NCBI RefSeq assembly: GCF_900104035.1
Contig: NZ_FNIT01000002.1
Location: 434,001 to 498,000, forward strand
Direction: 5' to 3'
Source of the DNA: Aureimonas jatrophae
Lineage (GTDB): Bacteria; Pseudomonadota; Alphaproteobacteria; Rhizobiales; Rhizobiaceae
DNA: 64,000 bases
Shown: positions 45,717 to 56,146 of the stretch, in pieces
Numbering within the stretch: the first letter of the stretch is position 1
How the letters are laid out: every line of letters begins with the position of its first letter
Position numbers and translations under genes: made by a program
Notes under the pieces: generated by a model
What the model was told of the DNA's origin: nothing
Database searches by the model: none
The model's input: only the letters and a program-made list of their open reading frames with translations

Positions 45717-46475
45717 ATGGCCTTCGATGCCTGGGAGTTGGAGACGGCGCTGGACGAGGCGCCGACGATCGCGGCGAAGCTCGACGTCGCGCATGCCGTC
45801 ATGTCCGCGCTCGGCCTCGGCGCCCTGATCTACGACTACGCGCCGGTCGCCTACACGCACGACGGCGAGCTCATCACACCCTCCTTCTTCGGCATGCGCG
45901 ACGTGCCGCTCGACATGGTGGATCTCTGGTCGGCGAGCGGCTTCTACCAGATCGATCCGGTGCAGCATCTGGCGCTCAACAGCCCGCGTCCCTTCGTCTG
46001 GAGTTACCGCAAGAACGGCCGCACGGTGCTCAACCGGGCGCTCGACGCACGCCACGAGCCGGTCGTCTCCTATGTCCACGACACCGCGATCACCTGCGGC
46101 CTGACCGTGCCGATCCATCTGCGGGCCGGCGATTGCGCCACCTTCACTGGGATCCGCTACGACGCGCAGGACGACTTCGACCGCGACGGTGCCGAAATCC
46201 TGCCCCGCTTCACGTTGCTGGCCCACGCCGTGCACGCGGCGATCGAGCCGCTGTTCGGCGAGGCGGAGCGGCGCTCGCGCGCCGTACACCTCACGCCGCG
46301 CGAGCGGGAATGCCTGCGCTTCTCGGCCGAGGGTCTTTCGGCCAAGGATATCTCGGCGCGCATCCACCGCTCGGTTCCGACCGTGACGATGCATCTCAAC
46401 GCGGCGGCGCGAAAGCTCGACGCCCGCAACCGGGCGCAGATGATCGCGCGCGCCGCGCACTACAGGTTGTTGTGA
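45717..46475 (+). CDS. LuxR solo of the plant-associated (PipR/OryR/XccR-like) type
   Basis: The 252-residue regulator has an autoinducer-binding domain (about 15-165) and a C-terminal LuxR HTH (about 185-245: LTPRERECLRFSAEGLSAKD; RSVPTVTMHLNAAARKL). Aligned on the DP and W of the AHL pocket (D80, P81, W95), the residues equal to TraR W57 and Y61 are Met67 and Trp71. This is the exact substitution pair that marks solos responding to plant compounds instead of AHLs. No luxI gene is in the window. It faces pip divergently. ATG 45717 is placed by GAGG at 45704-45707. Confidence 0.88.
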   Translation: MAFDAWELETALDEAPTIAAKLDVAHAVMSALGLGALIYDYAPVAYTHDGELITPSFFGMRDVPLDMVDLWSASGFYQIDPVQHLALNSPRPFVWSYRKNGRTVLNRALDARHEPVVSYVHDTAITCGLTVPIHLRAGDCATFTGIRYDAQDDFDRDGAEILPRFTLLAHAVHAAIEPLFGEAERRSRAVHLTPRERECLRFSAEGLSAKDISARIHRSVPTVTMHLNAAARKLDARNRAQMIARAAHYRLL

Positions 46476-46552
46476 AGCCGCCGGCGCGCCGCGGACGGCG
46501 TGACCGGACCCGGCGACGCCCGGCTCGTACGGCGCGGCCCGGAGGCGCCGCG

Positions 46553-47443
46553 TCAGGTCATCTGGCGCCGCAGATGCCTGATGACCGCCGAGAAGTCGTC
46601 GCCGCCACCGCCTTCGGCGTCGAAGGCGGCATAGATCGCCTCGGCATGGGCGCCGAGCGGCGTCGCGGCGCCGGCGGTCCGGGCAGCCTCCTTGGCAAGG
46701 CGCAGATCCTTCAGCATCAGCGCCGTCGCGAAGCCGGGCCGATACGCGTGGTTGGCGGGCGAGGCCGGTACGGGGCCGGGCACGGGGCAGTAGCTCGTCA
46801 GCGACCAGCACTGACCGGACGAGGTCGCGGCCACGTCGAACAGGGCTTGCGCCGAGAGGCCATGCTGCTCGGCCAGGACGAACGCTTCGGCGACCGCGAT
46901 CATGGACACGCCGAGGATCATGTTGTTGCACATCTTGGCGACCTGACCCGCGCCAGCCTCGCCGCAATGGACGGCTCGTGCCCCGAGGGCGTCCAGCACC
47001 GGGCGCGCCCGCTCGAAGGCTTCAACCCGGCCGCCCACCATGAAGGTCAGCGTCGCCGCAGCCGCCCCCTTCGTGCCCCCCGAAACCGGTGCGTCGAGCG
47101 ATGGATTCCCATGCATCGCGGCAAGCTCGTGCGCGGCGCGAGCGCTGGCCACGTCGATCGTCGAGCAGTCCACCATCAGGGCGCCCGGTGACAGATGGGT
47201 AAAGGCGTCCTGCCATACCGACAGGACGTGGGAGCCGGCTGGCAGCATCGTGATCAGGGTTTCCGCGCCCTGACCCGCCTCGCGGAGCGAGGCGGCCACG
47301 GCGATGCCCGCATCGGCTGCCTGCCGGCGCGCTGCATCCGACAGGTCGAATCCCATGACGTCGTGGCCTGCCTTCGCCAGATTGACGGCCATCGGCCTGC
47401 CCATGTTGCCGAGACCAACCAGGGCGACGCGTTGCGGCTTCAT
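46553..47443 (-). CDS. mmsB: 3-hydroxyisobutyrate dehydrogenase-family protein
   Basis: The 296-residue beta-hydroxyacid dehydrogenase has NAD loop ALVGLGNMGRPMAVNLAKAG, substrate loop DAPVSGGTKGAAAATLTF and catalytic Lys in GQVAKMCNNMILGVS, the last reading matching MmsB more than GarR. MmsB oxidises 3-hydroxyisobutyrate to methylmalonate semialdehyde in valine degradation. Its place after a Liv-type transporter and a GMC oxidoreductase suggests a hydroxyacid intermediate. The symbol is by family, not proven substrate. Confidence 0.8.
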   Translation of the reverse strand: MKPQRVALVGLGNMGRPMAVNLAKAGHDVMGFDLSDAARRQAADAGIAVAASLREAGQGAETLITMLPAGSHVLSVWQDAFTHLSPGALMVDCSTIDVASARAAHELAAMHGNPSLDAPVSGGTKGAAAATLTFMVGGRVEAFERARPVLDALGARAVHCGEAGAGQVAKMCNNMILGVSMIAVAEAFVLAEQHGLSAQALFDVAATSSGQCWSLTSYCPVPGPVPASPANHAYRPGFATALMLKDLRLAKEAARTAGAATPLGAHAEAIYAAFDAEGGGGDDFSAVIRHLRRQMT

Positions 47444-47468
47444 GATGCTGTTTCCTTTTCCGCTGCGG

Positions 47469-49082
47469 TCACGGCCAGGCCTGGCGGATCATCGCCGCGG
47501 CCTTTTCGGCGATCATCAGCGTCGGCGAGTTGGTGTTGCCGGACACGATGCGCGGCATGACCGAGGCGTCCGCCACGCGCAGGCGGCGCACGCCGCGCAC
47601 GCGAAGCTGCGGATCCACGACCGAGGCCTCGTCCGCCCCCATGCGGCAGGTCCCGGCCGGGTGGAAGATGGTGGTGCCGATGGCGCCCGCCGCCTCGACG
47701 AGTTCCTCCTCCGTCTGGAAGGCGGGACCCGGCCGGAACTCCTCGGGCTGGTAGCGGCGCAGCGGTTCGGCCGCCGCGATGCGGCGCGTCAGGCGGATCG
47801 CATCGGCCGCGACCTGCCGGTCGCGAACGGCTGCGAGGTAGTTCGGGCGGATTGCCGGCTGCGCGCGATGGTCGGGCGAGCGGGCATGGACGCTGCCGCG
47901 GCTTTCGGGTCGCAGGTTGCACACGCTGGCGGTGAAGGCCGGAAAGGCGTCCACGGGCTCGCCGAACCGGTTCAGGCTGAGCGGTTGGACGTGATACTGA
48001 AGGTTGGGCGTCTCGAACGAGGGGTCGGATCGCGTGAACACGCCGAGCTGGCTCGGCGCCATCGACATCGGCCCCGATCGTCGGACGGCGTATTCGAGCG
48101 CGATCGCGGACTTGCCGAGAAGCGAACTCGCCCGCTCGTTCAGGGTCCGCACGCCGGTGACCTTGTAGGCACAGCGCAGCTGCAGGTGGTCCTGAAGGTT
48201 CTCGCCGACCTCGCGGCGCTCGACCGTGACGGACAGGCCGGCCGCGTGCAGCGCCTCGCCACGTCCGATGCCGGACAGCTCGAGGATATGGGGCGAGTTG
48301 ATAGCGCCCGCGCACAGCACCGTTTCGCGGCGCGCCCGCACGGTCTGCAGGGGGGCACCCTCCAACTCGAACTCGACGCCCACCGCCGCGCCCTCCTCGA
48401 TCACGAGACGGCGGACGTGCGCTCCGGTGCGCACATGGAGGTTCCGCCGGTGGCGGACGGGACGCAGGAAGGCCTTCACCGCGTTCCAGCGCACGCCCCG
48501 TCGCTGGTTCACCTTGAAATAGGACGAGCCCTCGTTGTCGCCCCGGTTGAAGTCCTGCGTTCGCGGGATGCCGACCGTTTCCGCCGCGGCCCGGAACGCA
48601 TCCAGGATATCCCAGTGCAACCGCTGCGCCTCGACCCGCCATTCGCCCCCGACGCCGTGCATCTCGTCCGCGCCAGCATGGTAGTCCTCGGAGCGCTTGA
48701 AGAAGGGCAGGACGTCGTCCCAGCCCCAGCCGGTGCAGCCCATCTGCCGCCATCCGTCGTAGTCCGCCGACTGGCCGCGCATGTAGATCATGCCGTTGAT
48801 CGAGGAGCAGCCGCCGAGCACCTTGCCGCGCGGATAGTTGAGCGTGCGGCCGTTCAGCCCGCTCTCCGCGTCCGTGGAGAAGCACCAGTCGGTGCGCGGG
48901 TTGCCGATGCAGAACAGGTATCCGACCGGGATATGGATCCAGGGATGGTTGTCGCGCCGGCCGGCCTCCAGGAGCAGCACGGTCACCGCCGGATCCGCCG
49001 ACAAGCGGTTGGCGAGCGCGCAGCCGGCCGTGCCGCCGCCGACCACGACGAAGTCGTACTCGCCGTGCCAGCGCTCAGCCAT
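47469..49082 (-). CDS. GMC family flavin-dependent oxidoreductase (choline dehydrogenase-like)
   Basis: The 537-residue flavoprotein starts with the FAD loop YDFVVVGGGTAGCALANRLS and has GGCSSINGMIYMRGQ (GMC signature 1) and GAINSPHILELSGIG (signature 2). The C-terminus has FHPAGTCRMG and SGNTNSPTLMIAEKAA. It oxidises a primary or secondary alcohol; choline and other polyethylene or aryl alcohols are possible. It has no signal peptide. Its start overlaps the LivM-like stop by 8 bases, so it is part of the transporter operon. Confidence 0.9.
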   Translation of the reverse strand: MAERWHGEYDFVVVGGGTAGCALANRLSADPAVTVLLLEAGRRDNHPWIHIPVGYLFCIGNPRTDWCFSTDAESGLNGRTLNYPRGKVLGGCSSINGMIYMRGQSADYDGWRQMGCTGWGWDDVLPFFKRSEDYHAGADEMHGVGGEWRVEAQRLHWDILDAFRAAAETVGIPRTQDFNRGDNEGSSYFKVNQRRGVRWNAVKAFLRPVRHRRNLHVRTGAHVRRLVIEEGAAVGVEFELEGAPLQTVRARRETVLCAGAINSPHILELSGIGRGEALHAAGLSVTVERREVGENLQDHLQLRCAYKVTGVRTLNERASSLLGKSAIALEYAVRRSGPMSMAPSQLGVFTRSDPSFETPNLQYHVQPLSLNRFGEPVDAFPAFTASVCNLRPESRGSVHARSPDHRAQPAIRPNYLAAVRDRQVAADAIRLTRRIAAAEPLRRYQPEEFRPGPAFQTEEELVEAAGAIGTTIFHPAGTCRMGADEASVVDPQLRVRGVRRLRVADASVMPRIVSGNTNSPTLMIAEKAAAMIRQAWP

Positions 49083-50058
49083 GGCCGAGCCCCAGGCGGC
49101 GTGCGATCCGCGACGCCAGGAACTCGCCGACGAGGCCGCGCCGGAACAGGAGGACGCAGGCCATGAAGATCAGGCCCGTGATCACCGTGATCGGAAAGGC
49201 CGAGGTCGCGAAGCTGTTCTGGATGACCACGACGAGCCCAGCCCCGACGACCGGTCCCAGCATCGTGCCGATCCCGCCGAGCAGCGACATCAGGATGACC
49301 TCGCCCGACATCTGCCAGGTGACGTCGGTCAGGGTGGCGAACTGGAACACCAGCGCCTTGGTGCCGCCGGCCAGTCCCGCCAGCGCCGCCGACATAGTGA
49401 AGGCGGCCAGCTTGTAGGCGCCCACCGAGTAGCCGAGCGAGATCGCCCGGTTCTCGTTCTCGCGGATCGATCGCAGGATCGTGCCGAACGGGGAATGGAC
49501 GATGCGATAGACCGCAAAGATCCCGAACAGGAAAACCGCCAGCACGAAGAAGTACATCGCCACGGGATCGCCGAGATCGACGAGGCCGAAGAGGCGACCG
49601 CGCGGCACGCCCTGCAATCCGTCCTCGCCGCCGGTGAAGGGCGCCTGCAGGCAGACGAAGAACACCATCTGCGACAAGGCCAGCGTGACCATGGCGAAGT
49701 AGATGCCCTGCCGCCGGATGGCGAGGTAGCCCATCGCAAGGCCCAGAACGCCGGCCGCAAGCGCGCCGGCGAGCACGCCAAGCTCCGGCGACAGTCCCCA
49801 GACCTTCACCGCGTGGGCCGTGACATAGGCCGCGCCCCCGAAGAAGGCCGCGTGCCCGAACGACAGAAGACCCGTGTAGCCGAGAAGAAGGTTGAACGCC
49901 GCGGCGAACAGGGCGAAGCACAGGATCTTCATGAGGAAGATCGGGTAGAACACGAACGGCGCGACCGCGAGAAGGCCGAGCGCCGCGAGCAACGCGACGG
50001 TTCGAAGCGCCGCAGCGGGTCGACGCGCCGGCAGAGCGAGCGTGGTGTCGACCACCAT
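49075..50058 (-). CDS. Branched-chain amino acid-type ABC transporter permease LivM-like
   Basis: The 327-residue permease has about ten membrane spans and the LivM hallmarks LLLGYTGLLSFGHAAFFGGA (near residue 58) and RAISLGYSVGAYKLAAFTMS (near 215). The start ATG at 50058 (MVVDTTLALP) shares one base with the LivH stop. It imports branched-chain amino acids, or in this context perhaps an aromatic or hydroxylated compound. Confidence 0.88.
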   Translation of the reverse strand: MVVDTTLALPARRPAAALRTVALLAALGLLAVAPFVFYPIFLMKILCFALFAAAFNLLLGYTGLLSFGHAAFFGGAAYVTAHAVKVWGLSPELGVLAGALAAGVLGLAMGYLAIRRQGIYFAMVTLALSQMVFFVCLQAPFTGGEDGLQGVPRGRLFGLVDLGDPVAMYFFVLAVFLFGIFAVYRIVHSPFGTILRSIRENENRAISLGYSVGAYKLAAFTMSAALAGLAGGTKALVFQFATLTDVTWQMSGEVILMSLLGGIGTMLGPVVGAGLVVVIQNSFATSAFPITVITGLIFMACVLLFRRGLVGEFLASRIARRLGLGHG

Positions 50059-50945
50059 CAGGCCACCTTTCCGAACAGACCCGCCGGGCGCACCAGCACC
50101 ACCACCGCCATGATGGCGAAGATGACGATGCTGGACGCTTCCGGGTAGAAGACCTTGGTGAGCCCCTCGCACAGGCCGAGGAGATAGCCGGTGACGATGG
50201 CCCCGCCGATCGAGCCCATGCCGCCGACCACCACCACGGCGAAGACGACGATGATGATGTTGGAGCCCATCAGGGGACTGACCTGATAGACCGGCGCGGC
50301 CAGGATGCCCGCCAGTCCCGCCAGCGCCGAGCCGAAGCCATAGGTCAGCAGTAGGAGCAGCGGCACGTTGATGCCGAAGGCGCGCACCAGGACCGGGTTC
50401 TCGGTCGCGGCCCGTAGATAGGCGCCGAGCCGCGTGCGCTCGATCAGGAGCCAGGTGCCCAGGCAGACCACGAGCGAGACGACCACGATGAAGCCGCGGT
50501 AGTTCGGCAGGAACATGAAGCCGAGGTTGGTGCCGCCGGCCAGTTGCGGGGGCGGCGCGTAGGGCTGGCCGGACGAGCCGTAGAGGTAGCGGAACCCACC
50601 CTCGATCACGAGCGCGAGGCCGAAGGTGAACAGGAGACCGTAGAGCGGGTCGAGGTCGTAGAGCCGCCGCAGCGCCAGGCGCTCGACCGCGATGCCGAGC
50701 AGGCCGACCAGGAGCGGCGCGAGCACCAGCGCCGGCCAGAAGCCGATGCCGGCGACCGACAGAAGCAGAAAGCCCGCGAAGGCCCCGAGCATGTACTGCG
50801 CGCCGTGGGCGAAGTTGATGATGCGCAGGAGCCCGAAGATCACCGCGAGGCCGAGACTGAGCATCGCATAGAACGAGCCGTTGATGAGCCCGACGAGGAG
50901 CTGACCGAGAAAGGCCTGGATCGGAATGCCGAAAACCATCGTCAT
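50058..50945 (-). CDS. Branched-chain amino acid-type ABC transporter permease LivH-like
   Basis: The 295-residue permease has the LivH pattern LINGSFYAMLSLGLAVIFGL at its N-terminus, then INFAHGAQYMLGAFAG, and a typical RAFGINVPLLLLLTYGFGSA segment. It follows the LivF-like gene by 7 bases and touches the LivM-like start. Confidence 0.88.
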   Translation of the reverse strand: MTMVFGIPIQAFLGQLLVGLINGSFYAMLSLGLAVIFGLLRIINFAHGAQYMLGAFAGFLLLSVAGIGFWPALVLAPLLVGLLGIAVERLALRRLYDLDPLYGLLFTFGLALVIEGGFRYLYGSSGQPYAPPPQLAGGTNLGFMFLPNYRGFIVVVSLVVCLGTWLLIERTRLGAYLRAATENPVLVRAFGINVPLLLLLTYGFGSALAGLAGILAAPVYQVSPLMGSNIIIVVFAVVVVGGMGSIGGAIVTGYLLGLCEGLTKVFYPEASSIVIFAIMAVVVLVRPAGLFGKVA

Positions 50946-50952
50946 CGCGCGG

Positions 50953-51658
<706 letters not shown>

Positions 51659-51666
<8 letters not shown>

Positions 51667-52456
51667 GGGCGTCGGTTCCCATATAGGCGGTGCGCACGCG
51701 CTCGTCGCCGGCCACCGTCCGGTAGTCGCCGGCCGCCAGGATCTCGCCTCGCTGAAGCACGGTCACCCGGTCGCAAAGATCGGCGACGACCTTGAGATTG
51801 TGCTCCACCATGAGCACGGCATGGTGGCGCGCCGCGTCGCGGATGATGCCGGCGACCACGTCGACGTCCTCGGCGCCCATGCCGGCCATCGGCTCGTCGA
51901 GAAGAAGCACGCGCGGCTCCAAGGCGAGCGTCGTCGCGATCTCCAAAACGCGCTTGCGGCCATAGGACAGATCGGCGGCCGGCTGGTCCCGGGCGTCGGC
52001 GAGACCGACCGCCCCGATCAGTTCCATCGCCCGGGCATTCAGGCGGTCGAGTGCGCTGGCGGGACGCCAGAACTGGGTGGCCAGTCCGGCCTGCCGCTGC
52101 AGGGCGACGCGCACGTTTTCCAAGACCGTGAGATGCGGAAAGGTCGCCGAGATCTGGAACGAGCGCACCAGACCCATGCGCGCGACCGCGGCCGGCTTCA
52201 GGCGCGTGATGTCGTGGCCCAAGAGGGTGATCGTACCCGCCGTCGGCTGAAGGAACTTCGTGAGGAGGTTGAAGACCGTGGTCTTGCCGGCGCCGTTCGG
52301 GCCGATCAACGCATGGATCTCGCCGTGGCGGATGTCGAGATCGACGTCCTTCACGGCGGTGAAGCCGCCGAAGTCGCGCCTCAGTCCCCGGCAGGACAGA
52401 ACGATCCCGCCGGCGACCAAGGTGTCGGATGGGCTTGCCGTCTGCGGCATGGCCAT
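51659..52456 (-). CDS. Branched-chain amino acid-type ABC transporter ATP-binding protein LivG-like
   Basis: The 265-residue ATPase has Walker [11 protein letters not shown], the LivG segment [20 protein letters not shown], a signature [17 protein letters not shown] and Walker [13 protein letters not shown]. In-frame ATGs at 52456 and 52450 are equally possible starts; neither has a strong ribosome-binding site. A much longer frame upstream is noise inside the binding-protein gene. Confidence 0.88.
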
Positions 52457-52476
52457 AACCGAGCGAACCGCTGCGG

Positions 52477-53754
52477 CTACTGGCTCACCAACGAACAGCC
52501 GCTCTGCGCCGGATCCAGGTAGGCTTGGTCTCCCGGCACCGTGGCCAGGACCTTGAAGTAGTCCCAGGGCTTGGTGCTTTCGGAAGGCTTCTTCACCTCC
52601 AGAAGGTACATGTCGTAGATCATGCGCCCGTTCTGGCCGACACGCCCGTTCTGGGTGAGGACGTCGTTGACCGGCATCTCGTGCAGCGCGGCGGCGACCG
52701 GTTCGGTGGCGTCGGTGCCCGCCTTCTCGATCGCCTTGAGGTATTGGGCGACCGCCGAGTAGGTGCCGACCTGGATCATGTTCGGCATGCGCTGCGTGCG
52801 CTCGAAGAAGCGCTGCGCGAAGGCGCGCGACGCGTCGTCCCGATCCCAGTAGAAGCCTTCCGTCAGCGACAGGCCCTGGGCGGCCTCGAGCCCGAGCCCA
52901 TGAACCTCGGCGAGCGTGAACAGGAGGGCCGCGAGGCGCTGTCCGCCCTGGACGATGCCGAACTCGGCCGCCTGCTTCACCGCGTTCGCCGTGTCGAGCC
53001 CGGCGTTGGCCATGCCGATCACCTTGGCACCCGAGGACTGCGCCTGCAGCAGGAACGAGGAATAGTCCGTGTTCGACAGCGGGTGGCGGACGGAGCCCAG
53101 CACCTGCCCGCCGCTCGCCTTCACAAAGTTCGACGTCTGCTCCTCGAGCGAATAGCCGAAGGCGTAGTCTGCGGTCAGAAAGAACCACGTGTCGCCGCCG
53201 GCCTTCACCAGGGCGCCGCCCGTGCCGACCGCAAGCGCATGGGTGTCGTAGGCCCAGTGGAAGCCGTAGGGGCTGCACTGCTTGCCGGTCAGGTCCGTGG
53301 TGGCCGCGCCGGTGACGATGTTGATCTTCTGCTTCTCGCGCGACAGGCCTTGGACCGCGAGCGCGACCGACGAGGTGGTCAGTTCCATGATCGCGTCGAC
53401 CTGCTCGGTGTCGTACCATTGCCGAGCGATGTTGGAGGCGATGTCCGGCTTGTTCTGGTGATCGGCGGAGACGACCTGGACCTCCTTGCCGAGCACCTTG
53501 CCGCCCGCGTCCTCGACCGCCATCTTGGCGGCCTCGACGCTCCAGCGGCCGCCGAAGTCGGCATACACGCCGGACTGGTCGTTCAGGATGCCGATCTTGA
53601 CGATGTCGTCGGACACCTCCTGCGCCGTGGCGGACAGGGTGCTGGCCGCAAGAAGAGCGGCGACGACGGCTGCGGTTGGCTGCCTGGTTTCCCTCCCGTT
53701 GCATCTCGACCGAGCAGGGCGGAGCGCGTCGCCCCGCCGCCCCCGGTCGGCCAT
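52477..53754 (-). CDS. Liv-type ABC transporter periplasmic binding protein, start uncertain
   Basis: This type-I periplasmic binding protein has [20 protein letters not shown] as mature start and [20 protein letters not shown] as ligand region. A signal core ([20 protein letters not shown]) is clear, but the only upstream ATG in frame (53754) gives an Arg-rich 28-residue leader. A good GGGAGGGA Shine-Dalgarno lies just inside this leader, next to an ACC codon (53686-53688) where a start would be expected. Either the leader is real or the start codon is altered. It is the first gene of the Liv-type operon. Confidence 0.78.
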   Translation of the reverse strand: MADRGRRGDALRPARSRCNGRETRQPTAAVVAALLAASTLSATAQEVSDDIVKIGILNDQSGVYADFGGRWSVEAAKMAVEDAGGKVLGKEVQVVSADHQNKPDIASNIARQWYDTEQVDAIMELTTSSVALAVQGLSREKQKINIVTGAATTDLTGKQCSPYGFHWAYDTHALAVGTGGALVKAGGDTWFFLTADYAFGYSLEEQTSNFVKASGGQVLGSVRHPLSNTDYSSFLLQAQSSGAKVIGMANAGLDTANAVKQAAEFGIVQGGQRLAALLFTLAEVHGLGLEAAQGLSLTEGFYWDRDDASRAFAQRFFERTQRMPNMIQVGTYSAVAQYLKAIEKAGTDATEPVAAALHEMPVNDVLTQNGRVGQNGRMIYDMYLLEVKKPSESTKPWDYFKVLATVPGDQAYLDPAQSGCSLVSQ

Positions 53755-54151
53755 TGGTGGCCTTGTATCCGGGAGTTGCCCGCCGGCAGCCTTCGCCTCC
53801 CCGCGAAGCCGACCGACGCGCCAGAACTAGCATCGCGCCCACGGAAGCTGAATGGCGTTTCGCGCGCCCTCACACAAAAACGCGCGAGGTCGTCCGCGCG
53901 GCGGCAGGGCAGGGCCGCGCCGGTGATTCGCCGGTTTCAAAAAGGTGCCGGCTTTGAGCCCAACCGACCGCGACCGATCATTGTTTCGGCCCCGCCTGCG
54001 CGCGCCTGTACGAAATCGGCACGACGCGCTCGCGCGCCGGTCCGCGACAGTGCCCCTATCCGCTTCGCGACCGTTTCCTTGGCCCCGTGGACAGGGCCGG
54101 CCCGTTCGGACCGGGCCGGCTATGACGCGTCGACGGAGCCGGGAACGGCTG
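53755..54151. other. Long intergenic region upstream of the Liv-type operon
   Basis: These 397 bases lie between the Liv-type operon's first gene and the end of the sulfonate-type operon, both leftward. The region should hold the Liv promoter. Apart from the hairpin at 54096-54120 I see no clear signal; frames crossing it are low-quality. Confidence 0.4.
54096..54120 (-). terminator. GC-rich hairpin downstream of the NitT/TauT-type operon
   Basis: Arms 54096-54104 and 54112-54120 are perfect 9-base complements (gccggcccg/cgggccggc) with a 7-base loop, 31 bases after the last gene's stop. It has no T-run but is well placed to end the operon's transcript. Confidence 0.52.
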
Positions 54152-55180
54152 TCAGTTGCTCGCGGTCGCCTGCGCGCTCGCCGCCTCGAAGAAGCTTCGG
54201 TCGATCCAGCTGTCGTAGTCGACCTCGCCCTTCAGGAGGCCGGCCTCGGCCATGAAGCGCTCCTCGCCCTTCAAGGCATCGACGGCTTGGGAACTGATCT
54301 CAGGGTTCTGATAGAACCGGCCTTCGGCATAGGTCGAGCGCACCGCGCCCTCGCTGTTGCCGGTCTCCTTCACGAAGATCGCGACCGTTTCGTCGGGATG
54401 GGCGTCGGCCCAGCGCGCGGCCTCGATGTCGACCTTGAGGAGCCGCTCGACGATGCGCGGATACGCGCGGGCGAAGGCCCCGTTGACGCTGATGAGGTGC
54501 GGAACCGCCCACTCGGGCTTCCCTGACGTCGCGGCATCGAAGAGGACGCGCGCCTGACCGGCGTCCACGAGCTTCTGCGCCGGTCCCGTGCTTTCCACGA
54601 CGGCGTCGACGTCGCCGCGCACCAGGGCCGGCCCGGAATTCTCGATGCCGATGTTGAGGCTCTGGACGTCGTTGATTGAGACGCCTTCGGCCGCCAGGGC
54701 CTTGGCGAAGGTCGAGTGGCGCACGGTTCCCGACAGGTAGGCGACGCGCTTGCCCTTGAGATCGGCGAGCGTCCGGACGGTCGAGTCGGGCCGCACCACG
54801 ATCAGCGTCTCGTTGGACGGAACCCAGCTCGACAGGCCGACGAGTTTCACGTCCGCTCCACTCGCGCCGAGGCGCAGCGAGGGGTTGTTGCCGATATAGG
54901 TGACGTCGATTGCACCCGAGCCGAGCGCGAACGAGGCCGCCGAGCCGCCGTCGAAGGTCGTCAGTTCGACCTTGATCCCGTCCTTCTCGAACTCCTTCTC
55001 CAGGAGCTTCTGGTTACGGAACAGGATGAACTTGAGATGGCCGGGCGCGGTGGAGCCGATGCGGATCACCTCGGGCTTGCTTTCTTGCGCCAGGACCGGC
55101 CCGGCGCCGGCCGCGCCGAGCGCAAGGGACAGGGCCATCAGGCGCAGGAGGGCGCGGCGATGAAGGGATGCGATGGGCAT
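54152..55180 (-). CDS. NitT/TauT-type (aliphatic sulfonate-like) ABC transporter binding protein
   Basis: The 342-residue periplasmic protein has a signal peptide (about 1-31, ending GPVLAQESK) and the SsuA-like fold: IRIGSTAPGHLKFILFRNQK, then TTFDGGSAASFALGSGAIDV, TYIGNNPSLRLGASGADVKL and VAYLSGTVRHSTFAKALAAE. SsuA proteins bind alkanesulfonates, but relatives bind nitrate, taurine or thiamine precursors. Start 55180 has AAGGA 9 bases upstream. It is the last gene of the redox/ABC operon. Confidence 0.85.
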   Translation of the reverse strand: MPIASLHRRALLRLMALSLALGAAGAGPVLAQESKPEVIRIGSTAPGHLKFILFRNQKLLEKEFEKDGIKVELTTFDGGSAASFALGSGAIDVTYIGNNPSLRLGASGADVKLVGLSSWVPSNETLIVVRPDSTVRTLADLKGKRVAYLSGTVRHSTFAKALAAEGVSINDVQSLNIGIENSGPALVRGDVDAVVESTGPAQKLVDAGQARVLFDAATSGKPEWAVPHLISVNGAFARAYPRIVERLLKVDIEAARWADAHPDETVAIFVKETGNSEGAVRSTYAEGRFYQNPEISSQAVDALKGEERFMAEAGLLKGEVDYDSWIDRSFFEAASAQATASN

Positions 55181-55277
55181 GGCACAGGGTCCTTGTTGCA
55201 GAGCGTGCGGGTTCGGTCCGCCCGGACCATCGGGCCGGGCGGGGAGGGGGAAGCGGGGGTAATGTTGCGTGGTCGGT

Positions 55278-56132
55278 TCAGGCCGGACCGGCGCCGTCGC
55301 TGCTCTTCCAGCGCGTGGCGCGCGCCTCGAGGGCGACAAGGAGGTAGTTCAGCACAAGGCCCGTCGCCGTCAGCGTCAGGATGCCGGCATACATGCGGTC
55401 GGTTTCCAGCATGAGCGACGAATGCTGGATCAGGAAGCCGATGCCGGACTGCGCGGCCAGCATCTCGGCCGCGATCACCGAAAACAGCGACGTCTTCACG
55501 CCGAGCCGCGCACCCGCCACGATCGAGGGAACGGCCGAGGGTAGGATCACCTTGCGGAAGAGGTCCCAGTCCGACGTGCCCATGGAGCGCGCGGCCTTCA
55601 GAAGCAGGGGATCCACCGACTTCACGCCCACGATCGTGTTGACCAGAAGGAAGAACACGGCGGCATAGAAGGTGATGGCGACCTTGGACGCCTCGCCGAT
55701 GCCCAGAACGAGGATGAAGACCGGCATCAAGGCGAACTGCGAGGTGTTGCGCAGCGTCTGGACCAGGAAGTCGCTCATGCGCTCGAAGACCTGGTAGCGC
55801 CCCATCGCCAGCCCGAGCGGCACCGCCACGACCACCGCGAGCAGGAAGCCGAGCGCCGCGCGCTGAAGGCTGATGCCGATATGCTCCGCGATGGTTCCGT
55901 TGGCGATCATCTCGCCGAGCGCGGCCAGAACGCGGCTGAGCGGGGGAAAGAACAGGGCGTTGATCCAGCCGAGCCGTGGCGCCGCCTCCCAGAGAAGGGC
56001 GAAGGCGACGATCGCGGGTAGGCCAAGGCCGATCCGCCCCGCCGCGCGGCGCAGCCGCGACGTGGCCGGCGCAAAGCGCAGGCGCGTGCCGACAAAGGGG
56101 GAGACGGCAGGCTTGAGCGAGACCAGGGACAT
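55278..56132 (-). CDS. NitT/TauT-type ABC transporter permease
   Basis: The 284-residue permease has about six spans and the SsuC-like segments GISLQRAALGFLLAVVVAVP, LRNTSQFALMPVFILVLGIG and the EAA loop LKAARSMGTSDWDLFRKVIL. AAGGA lies 8 bases before ATG 56132, so the longer frame upstream is not used. It pairs with the upstream ATPase. Confidence 0.87.
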   Translation of the reverse strand: MSLVSLKPAVSPFVGTRLRFAPATSRLRRAAGRIGLGLPAIVAFALLWEAAPRLGWINALFFPPLSRVLAALGEMIANGTIAEHIGISLQRAALGFLLAVVVAVPLGLAMGRYQVFERMSDFLVQTLRNTSQFALMPVFILVLGIGEASKVAITFYAAVFFLLVNTIVGVKSVDPLLLKAARSMGTSDWDLFRKVILPSAVPSIVAGARLGVKTSLFSVIAAEMLAAQSGIGFLIQHSSLMLETDRMYAGILTLTATGLVLNYLLVALEARATRWKSSDGAGPA

Positions 56133-56146
56133 GAAGGCGGTTCCTT

